From Isoetes taiwanensis (taxonomy: Eukaryota; Streptophyta; Lycopodiopsida; Isoetales; Isoetaceae), in NCBI GenBank assembly GCA_021234155.1, contig JAJEKV010000472.1, positions 1 through 64,000 of the forward strand: a DNA stretch of 64,000 bases, written 5' to 3'. The notes under the pieces were generated by a model. The model was not told where the DNA came from. It made no database searches and saw only the letters and a program-made list of their open reading frames with translations. Positions within the stretch are counted from its first letter, which is position 1. Every line of letters starts with the position of its first letter. Below, piece by piece: positions 56,441 to 64,000 of this stretch. The position numbers and the translations under genes were made by a program.

Positions 56441-59400
56441 TTACTGTTTGTGATTGCTACTTTTTGATTGTTGTCTATCTTTCAGACTTCCAACCGAATT
56501 CTCTGCACTGCCAACGGAGAAATCACCAGGAACTGGTCTATCCCAAATTTTAATATGCCCTTCGTGACAAGCAGTCATTATTGAATCACGGGTAAAAGCA
56601 AGTCCAGAAAGAGGCTCTGGATGCACCCGCTGTGACATTAAAGGTGCCAGTTTCGGGACTTCTTTCCTGAGGGGAGCTGGTTGAAGAACACCTGTTGAAT
56701 GTGAACCATCAGCCTTTGTTGCTTGCCCATTACTAGTTCCACTATATGATGGAGATGAGCCAGATGGAGCTAATCTTCTGAGTGGAACAACCACCTCGTC
56801 CATTGCTAAATCCCAAAGAAGCAGTTGTGTATCCTGATTATGACCATAACCTAGTTAGGGAGACATCCAACTTTACTAGGCATTTAAATCAAGATATTGA
56901 CTGGTTATTCAGCTGGAGAAAACTTGATGCAAATAGAAGGCTTCAATCTGACTGGCAAGATTCAGGTGAAAGCAATAGTATACCTGACCCACCGATCCGA
57001 ATCGATAAGTTGTTTCGCCAGCTGCACCAGGTGAAATCCAATATGGATCAAATGCAACTTGACTAACCTGTGACAGCAGTTGAAGGAATCTGTTTTAGCT
57101 CCTATGCATTATAAGAGAACAGATGCAATATAGTTTTTCAGGCATCCAGGGCTTTCTCCCATGGCAAAATTACCTAAGCCCTACCACATAGCTTCTGATG
57201 GAAACTCACCCAGGAATTATGTCCCTCACCCCAAGCAACAACAGCATGGTCTTCCATACTCCATACTTGCACCAAATCATCTTCTCCTCCTGTTAGCACG
57301 TACTTTCCATCTGGACTGAGAAATATGAATGACAAACAGCATACTCTATTAATCAGATGTGCTTAATACACTTGCAGCTGCACGTTGGGACTCATTAATA
57401 TAATCCTATGCAAATGACATTTTGCAAATCACTTTTCTTTTGGAAAAGCAACAACTTTTTTTTTTTTGGGGTTTACAATGGCACAGGATAAAATAATAAT
57501 AGATTTTTAAGAATTATTTATGCGCACCATTTTGGCAGCAGAAAGGGTGTGGGATTTTAATCACTGAGAAAACTATGAGAACTTCAACAGTAGGTTTCAA
57601 GATAAGAATTCTTTTCTTCATGAAGTACTCAAAGTCAAAGCGTGCAGAATTGGACAAAAATACCTTAAGGTAGATTAAATGAGCCTGAAGGGGGGGGTGT
57701 GTGTCACCATATCACGGTGAGTAAAAGTTTGGCACAGGATAAAATGATAATAGATTTTTAAGAATTATTTATGCGCACCATTTTGGCAGCAGAAAGGGTG
57801 TAGGATTTTAATCACTGAGAAAACTATGAGAACTTCAACAGTAGGTTTCAAGATAAGAATTCTTTTCTTCATGAAGTACTCAAAGTCAAAGGGTGCAGAA
57901 TTGGACAAAAATACCTTAAGGTAGATTAAATGAGCCTGAAATTTTTTAAATGTTACCATGCTTCCTCAAGTAGAATTGGCTATCAATTTGCATTTGCTCA
58001 ATGCTTGCCTAACCTCAAGTTATTTTAGAACAACCTCATTCATCTAAATTTTGGCACCATATGAGGCAACTTGACAAGAATGGTTTCAGGATATGTTCTT
58101 ATCTTCAATTTTAACACAATAAAACAGCTACAGCAACAGTGGTGCTTAACACAGCAGCTAGGACTTTGGTTTCCAAGCTTATGCTCAGAAAGCTCTTCAA
58201 CTATAGAAACATGCATGGTGGACACTTAACAAAACTTCACGACAGGCACATGAAAAAAATGTTATATAGATGTAGATACCTCCATGCACAACAAAGTAAG
58301 GCACCAAAGTAGCTTTTTCCCCCACAAACCATCTGCTCCTTGGCATAATCAAATATTCTCAAATAACCTGCATATATATAAGTTTAGATGATAAAAGATG
58401 GCGGTTCCTTACAAAAAGTTGAACAAAAATGCATACCATCCCTCCCCACTGTAGCTAAGAAAGCCCCATCTGCAGAAAACGCAAGGCCATTAATGGACCC
58501 CTGGCATATGTGCCATCTTGCAATTGGGTTGCTCTGTCAAGTAAGTAAAAAACAAGCCACAAACAACTTATTTCTTGCACAAAATATTGGCAAACGTAGA
58601 AAGAACCTTGGAACTCACCTTACTGGATCGTGCATGTGCTACTGAAAACTGAGCAGGATCTTTGACAGGTGGAAAGGAAACATCTCCACTTGCATCTTTG
58701 CTCTGAAAGATATTTGATGCATCAAACAACTTATCCATATCAAATTCTTACAATCTGCAATGAAGACACAACAGAAGAGTGGAGAACAAACTCCAAATGC
58801 TTTTTGGACAATGGCACAAAAGGACAAACAACAAGACATGAAGAGGAGACATATTCTTCTAGATAAATTTGTTTTAAGCATAATATGTGCTTCTTTTACA
58901 ATTATGAATACAAATTCCCACTTAATACTTCTAGTACAGAACTGCATGCCCTGTAACTACTGCATGCCCTATAACTGTTGATGCTCACAATCCTCAAATT
59001 TCCAATACCTTAAACATGCTACACTTAGAGCCACTAATGCATGACCTTACATTGAAAGAAATTACTTCAGTGTGTACCTTATCATAGAAATAGAGATTAC
59101 CATCTGCATGAGCAACTGCAAAGAGGCCTTCACTATGGGGTACCCATGCAATCGCAGTGCATCGGCTGTGAAACATCACATAAAGCATAATCAAACAGCA
59201 TATCTTTGCACATAAGCTACTGACTTTCATTTTATGTGCCCTACATGAAGGCAATCAAATCATTGGTAAAGCCATACAATGCATATCTCGGCACTCCTAT
59301 TAATAATCAGGGAAGTCACTACTAATGACAATCGTCACTAGATATGGTGTGCTATATCATGCTTAATAACTGTACTTAACACCCTATAACAATCAGAAGA

Positions 59401-60289
59401 TGCAACATACCTACTGTTAAGAGAACCCTCTTTATTATAGTGCATTGCACCAACAAGTTTCTTTCCAGGATCCTGTAGCTGTTGTCGCAGTGAAACTGAG
59501 TACACTGTAACAAAAGATATCCATTACAGAAAATGATGAGTTGGCATGAGGGAAGAAGTTTTGTACAATAATTACCATCTCCTGATATTAATCCAATAAG
59601 GAGATCATGTCCGTCCTTAGCCTCAGGATCAAACGCATGACAGATGGGGTTGGAATTATTGAAGTGCAGGCTTTTTACAGGGTCTTGCAGTATCAAAACA
59701 TATATTTTTGAGAAATTGTCAGTTGATAAGATGTGCTCCAATAAGCTTGCTTGCCTTCTCATTTGAATTGTAGTCACTGATGAAAAGGGCATCACCAACA
59801 TTAAAGATGGCATATACACCCTCACCATCAAAGTTTGATAAGGCAGGGCCATTAGTGACTCCTACATTCACACTCCCAGAAACAGTGGACTTGCCTCCAC
59901 TAAATTTGCTAGCAAAGCCATTTCCCCCAACAAATCCAAGTGCTCTGCTTCCATTGCCAGCCCCCAGCAACCTTACTGTTGGAAATCGCATCCCCCCTGT
60001 TCCACCTGCTCCAGAGTTTCCAGAGTTTGCTTGGGCAGGCTTGTATTTGAGATGTGCCAAAGTGACCTAAAGAAAAAAGAATCTAGGTTGACAAATTTAT
60101 TTCTCTCACAAACGTAAATCCAAATGCAGCATTAAGTGATAACTCGACACTTGCCTGGGTAACAGTCTTGCCATGGCTGTAATGTAAAAGGCCTGTTGAA
60201 TGACTTTTCTCCCGCGAAAGCTTGTAACTGCCCTCTGGAGTCTTGAAGTGATTCCGCACTCCAGAAGCCTGTGAGTTGGCTGTGGCCAT
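56441..60289 (-). CDS. WD40 protein of the WDR20 / CreC type
   Basis: Eleven exons on the minus strand: 60289-60155, 60066-59755, 59683-59576, 59504-59411, 59165-59078, 58702-58619, 58533-58437, 58367-58280, 57315-57210, 57067-56984, 56833-56441, giving about 529 residues. Start [15 protein letters not shown]; then KTVTQ joined to VTLAHLK; WD40 blades with [86 protein letters not shown] joined to DTQLLLWDL, and [11 protein letters not shown] at the C-terminus. Family members in animals (WDR20) and fungi (CreC) bind and activate USP-type deubiquitinases; the plant partner is not shown here. Frames join cleanly except at the exon 2/3 border, where the donor reads GCAAGC and one base is hard to place. 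Intron 1 starts with GC. It is probably a functional gene. Confidence 0.92.
57480..57948. repeat. Intronic tandem duplication (~250-bp period)
   Basis: 57480-57698 and 57731-57948 are about 98% identical, starting GGCACAGGATAAAAT. They lie inside intron 8 of the WD40 gene. Between them is a short G-run and GT-rich linker. Confidence 0.93.
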
Positions 60290-61184
60290 TACTTATATGC
60301 ATGCACCTCCACCTTTCCTTGGCATTGGATGTGCGCTGCATAACAACCTGCTCTCCCACAGCCAAATCCGCTATCCAATGGCAGATTTTGCATCTAGTAA
60401 ACTAGGCCTTGTGCATGTAGAGCAAAACAGCTGATAATGAAATTCTCTTCGCAACATCAGCTCTATAGATGCAGATAAAGAATGCTCTCTCAATTCAAAC
60501 CCAAATCAAATATGAATGAAAGGAATTTTCAGCTCAGAAGCACTAACATTAAGGACAACCCCTTCGTGCCCAAAATAATGGGCGAGCAACCAGCAATCCG
60601 GGTAGAATAATTACAAAGAACTGGATCCACAACCTAAAACTGATCGAAAAGCACCGGCAAAAGGCAAGATAGAGCTAAAAGCTAAAAAAACCTGAGTGAA
60701 GCTCATGGGCAAAAAGCTCCGGCAAAAGGCAGACCTGAACCCAAAATAGAAGATTAATCCCTGTATCTGGGGAGCTTGTGCGGCAGCGCCTGGCGCATAG
60801 GAAACCAGCCGAAGGAGTGGCTTTGTGGAGCATATACCACGGGGAGTACAGGTTGATTTCGACAGAGTACGTGGGAGAGGCAGCTTCCACTAAAGCCCCT
60901 TGTTGCTTATTAGAATGTCAATGATATATTTTTAGGCAAAAGGGGCATCTTCTTCTTCCTTTGGGAAACACACTAGGTAGGGTGGCTTCTTCCCTAAAGG
61001 ATCTTTTTCTTTTATTGATAGCTTCCGATCTTCTTCTTCTTTCAGGATAGGCCAATCGGTCTTCGTGGACGCTAAAAAATCTATTCTATTCTTCTTTCAG
61101 GATAGCTTCTTTGTTGCAACCTTCACCAATTTTCAACATTAGAGAGAGAGACGTGAGGTTTTCTAGAAACCCAACAAATGCCCT
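60290..61184. other. 5' flank of the WD40 gene
   Basis: Upstream region of the minus-strand gene; probably holds its promoter and 5' UTR. No TATA box could be chosen with confidence. No other gene recognised. Confidence 0.4.
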
Positions 61185-61480
61185 AAAAAGTTGTCAAAAC
61201 GCCCTAAGAAATTATGTTCATAGGCTCACTTTTTAGCATGCCAAACGGAACAATATGTGGCATTTTGATCTCCTGTTAAAATCCTCACCAGGACATGCAA
61301 CTCAAAAAGATAATAAGAGCTCATTTGGTTCACATGGTCTAAAAGGCTGTCAAATGCTCTAAGAACTTATGTTCATAGGCCCGCTTTTTAGCGTGCCATA
61401 TGGAACAATCCGTGCCATCTAGGCTCTGGTTAAAATCCTCGTGAGGACATGCAAGTCAAAAGATTACAAGAGTTCCGACT
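61185..61480. repeat. Diverged tandem duplication (~165-bp unit)
   Basis: Two copies share TTATGTTCATAGGCYC, TTTTTAGCRTGCCAWAYGG, GTTAAAATCCTC and GGACATGCAASTCAAAA in order, at about 61190-61320 and 61350-61470. Confidence 0.75.
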
Positions 61481-61900
61481 TACCATATGGCCTTTCGTTA
61501 CTGATGACATGGAATATTGGGAGTAATGTTGTCGTTGTTTGTGCATCTTATAAACTAGTTGGTCAACCATAGAGTAACGATTTGTGTGTGTGTGGCTCAT
61601 AGATTAGTTGGTCTCTAGTGGATGTCTTATTCTCTCTTTCTCTATTTAATTCAATTCAATTCAATTCTCATATGTAGTTTAGTGGTTAATCCATTGGTAT
61701 ATCTAGTGGTTAGTCCATTGGTATGTCAAAGTGGTTTGTTGGTTTGAGAACTTTGTGTTCAAAGAATCATAGGTGTAGTAAGGAATTGTGTGCTCTGTGA
61801 AGGACCGTCATATATTCCAATGTAGTATGCAGTAAAAAAAACCACCTAACCACCTTTAGTTCTCTGACAAATGAATGCTGATTTATTTATTTTTAAATGT
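61481..61900. other. Spacer with short tandem runs
   Basis: AT-rich; contains an ATTCA run near 61649-61665 and repeated ..GTGGTTAGTCCATTGGTAT phrases near 61680-61730. No gene. Confidence 0.45.
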
Positions 61901-62120
61901 TGAGAAGATATTTGTTATGTGTAAAATATGTTGGTCGAAAGAAAATCAACCCTGGTTTGATGCAGAATGTAAAGAAGGTGACAAATATAGAAAAGCCCAC
62001 TTGCATAGTGTTTGTTCAGTAGGGGCTTCTAAATTTAATGATGGGGCTTCTAAATTTAATGACGGTAACAAAAGTGGTGTAAACAATCAATTAATGCAAT
62101 CGTATAGTTGTTTTTCCACC
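61901..62120 (+). pseudogene. LINE endonuclease-region scrap
   Basis: The frame reads KICWSKENQPWFDAECKEGD. PWFD.ECK is the phrase at the end of the AP-like endonuclease domain of plant L1-type LINEs. A 21-bp tandem duplication (GGGGCTTCTAAATTTAATGA) follows at about 62021-62062. Confidence 0.6.
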
Positions 62121-63242
62121 TAAGGGACTACAAAATTTTAACTTTACAACATATTATAATATTTATAATAAGTATCCAGTTGTAAGTTGTAGACAGCAAA
62201 CAAAATCAGTTAAAAGGACTTTACAACAACAAACAAAATCATTAAAAAGGACTAGGAACTAAAAAGTCTGTGTATTTTCCTCCAGCCTTCCACCATGTTT
62301 TGGACCTTGTTTAGAAAGTGTACATGCTGTTTTGCCTTGAACCTGAATGTGGGTCTTATGTATTCTTCTTTTGTCTGTGTGTTCATGTGCCCTTGTTGCG
62401 TTCGAGTTATCTCGAGGTATAAAGTCTGTGGCTTTCCCTATTTTACACCGGCCAGTCAGATATCTCCATCCGGGTTATATATGAGGTTGTTGTTTCATTG
62501 GTAATGACATAATCCACTATGCTCTTTCCATGTACATTCTGACTGGTGAATTCATCTGAGTTGTCCATCATTGTACTCTGTTGCATATGATAATCCATGT
62601 TGTTGTGCATATTTCTACGAGTAGCCCTTCTCTACCGCTGGTATTAGCCATATCCTCCGTATGTCTTACCCATCTTTCTGATCTTTTTCCTATATCCATT
62701 GTCCATCTGCATCATCTATCCTTTTTGTTTGGTCTTGTTCTTGGTTTTTTCTATCGTTCAAATCCCCCACATCAGGTGACCCTTATCTTTTCAGTTCATA
62801 ATAACTTCGCTCAATTCCAACAATTCCAATTTGCCACTATTCGGGGGGTAGTATGCAATTAACAGTGTCAGTTTTCTTTTTTTTCCTTTTTAAGGATGAA
62901 AGCCAGAAAGTTTATTAATCAGATATAAAAAGTACAAAATTTACATGTCTCATCTAACTGTGCAAGCACAAAAATATGCCACAGGAGCATGAGCCTGGAG
63001 CACAATGTACTTACTCCAGAATAGAAGACTAACGATAAGACTCAATGTGAAGATACTGAATCTAGATATGTTCCCTCATTTCTGACTCAAGGAAGGAACA
63101 CTCGTAAGTTGTCAGTATCTTTTTTTAGGCCACCGTAATAACACCACCTGCAGATGAATAAATGCCCTGAAAATTGTGGCGTCTACGACGCTCCCATATC
63201 AACCACAAGAGCCAACCAGAACCAAGATGGAATGCCCTCTGT
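62121..63242. other. Intergenic region
   Basis: No gene recognised. The segment from about 62875 (T-rich, then AAAGTTTATTAATCAGATAT) resembles the 3' end of the adjoining LINE fragment read on the minus strand. Confidence 0.4.
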
Positions 63243-64000
63243 TTAACTGGGGGGCCATGCATTGGAATAGGACGTCAAGAGGATGCATCGGCAGTCCAAT
63301 GCATTGTTAAACAAACCTTGTAGCCAGGACCACGTCAGCTGAACCTCTGGACAATAGAAGAGACAATGCTCAAGAATCTCAATGTCTGAAAGGCAGAGCG
63401 GGCATATTGCAGATATGTGAGGATCATAACAGCGTCGGAAGGCCATTAACACGCAAGCACCTATGGATAACTTGCCACCATAGTACAGAGACTTTAGAGT
63501 GGAGCAACTTATCCCAAAGCCATCGCCACGTACAACGCAAAGTGGGTTGTGGAATCTACATTTGGCAACTGAAGGGGCTATGGTGCTAAAACCTGATTTG
63601 ACAAAGTGCTTACCTTTGTGAATATTTTCATGACAGTCCCAAGCCAACCTTTCAGTAGCTTTAACCTGCACCATAAGAGGCAAATTTTCTGCGACCTTCT
63701 CCCATACAAACACATTCCAATGAGAGAGCGGGAACTTTGCCTGAAATTCAGGCCACGATAGTAGGCAACGGGCTTCATACCATGCTTGAATAGAGACAAC
63801 ACCTGCAAGAACCCATCGTCTCTATAAAGGGATGAACTGATGCTGCCAGTGGAGGTGCTGAGGGGTTTGGAGGCAGTGGTGTCCACCACCATGGAGTCTC
63901 TAATAGGGTGTGGATGGAAGAGCATGGCCAAAAGAGCTGTTTGACTGCATCCCATGCTGTCAACAATCCACGTAGAATTGGAGAAGCACTTGGAAACGGC
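63243..64000 (-). pseudogene. LINE 3' ORF fragment with RT zinc-binding domain
   Basis: The minus-strand frame includes ICPLCLSDIEILEHCLFYCP followed by LTWSWL, which is the zf-RVT pattern C-P-x-C...E..EH.F..C......W at the C-terminus of plant LINE reverse transcriptases. Upstream frames (63966-63578) give connected pieces. It runs off the right edge of the window and contains frame changes. Confidence 0.8.

Noticed and set aside
56782-57066. Plus-strand frame of 94 residues
   Set aside because: Antisense to exons 10 and 11 and intron 10 of the WD40 gene.

Overview
This is a nuclear window from a land plant, most likely a fern or another seed-free plant. It is AT-rich and gene-poor. It contains one multi-exon plant gene, decayed pieces of plant genes (PPR, CLC channel, DnaJ), and nested transposable elements of several classes. 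The plant call is firm; the fern call is inference.

Layout. Positions 1-2364 are host DNA with a PPR-like relic and an 84-bp tandem duplication. Positions 2365-39393 are one Ty3/gypsy LTR retrotransposon: LTRs at 2365-4042 and 37723-39393, TSD TGGAC, initiator-Met-type primer site, polypurine tract. It carries accessory ORFs upstream of gag-pol and an integrase ending in a chromodomain. The first accessory ORF opens with MARTKQTARK, which is the histone H3 N-terminus (initiator Met plus tail residues 1-9). A 23,233-bp terminal-inverted-repeat DNA transposon (13307-36539, TSD ACAA) sits inside the integrase reading frame. It contains three tandem ~4.5-kb units, each encoding a coiled-coil + RING + FCP1-like protein, a small ORF with a second H3-tail-like start (31452), and a reverse-strand transposase (32849-36246). 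Two related ~320-bp MITEs, with termini resembling those of the large transposon, sit in the retroelement ORF and in tandem unit 3. A 5'-truncated LINE also sits in unit 3.

Positions 39399-56440 are host DNA with CLC, PPR and DnaJ fragments, a Helitron-like 3' end (48479), a solo LTR (50028-51173, TSD CTAGC) and LINE scraps. Positions 56441-60289 hold an apparently intact 11-exon WD40 gene of the WDR20/CreC type on the minus strand. The right end holds more LINE fragments.

Interpretation. Order of events, read from nesting: host 84-bp duplication, then Ty3 insertion, then large DNA transposon, then MITE and LINE within it. The most interesting signals are the two H3-tail-like N-termini in unrelated elements (one also has a chromodomain), and the large transposon with RING/pseudo-phosphatase cargo. 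A caution applies to every broken ORF in the repeats. Differences between repeat copies, and from invariant motifs, cluster at CAG/CTG sites (for example CAG read as CGTG or CG). This looks like systematic consensus error, perhaps from CHG methylation, rather than ordinary decay.
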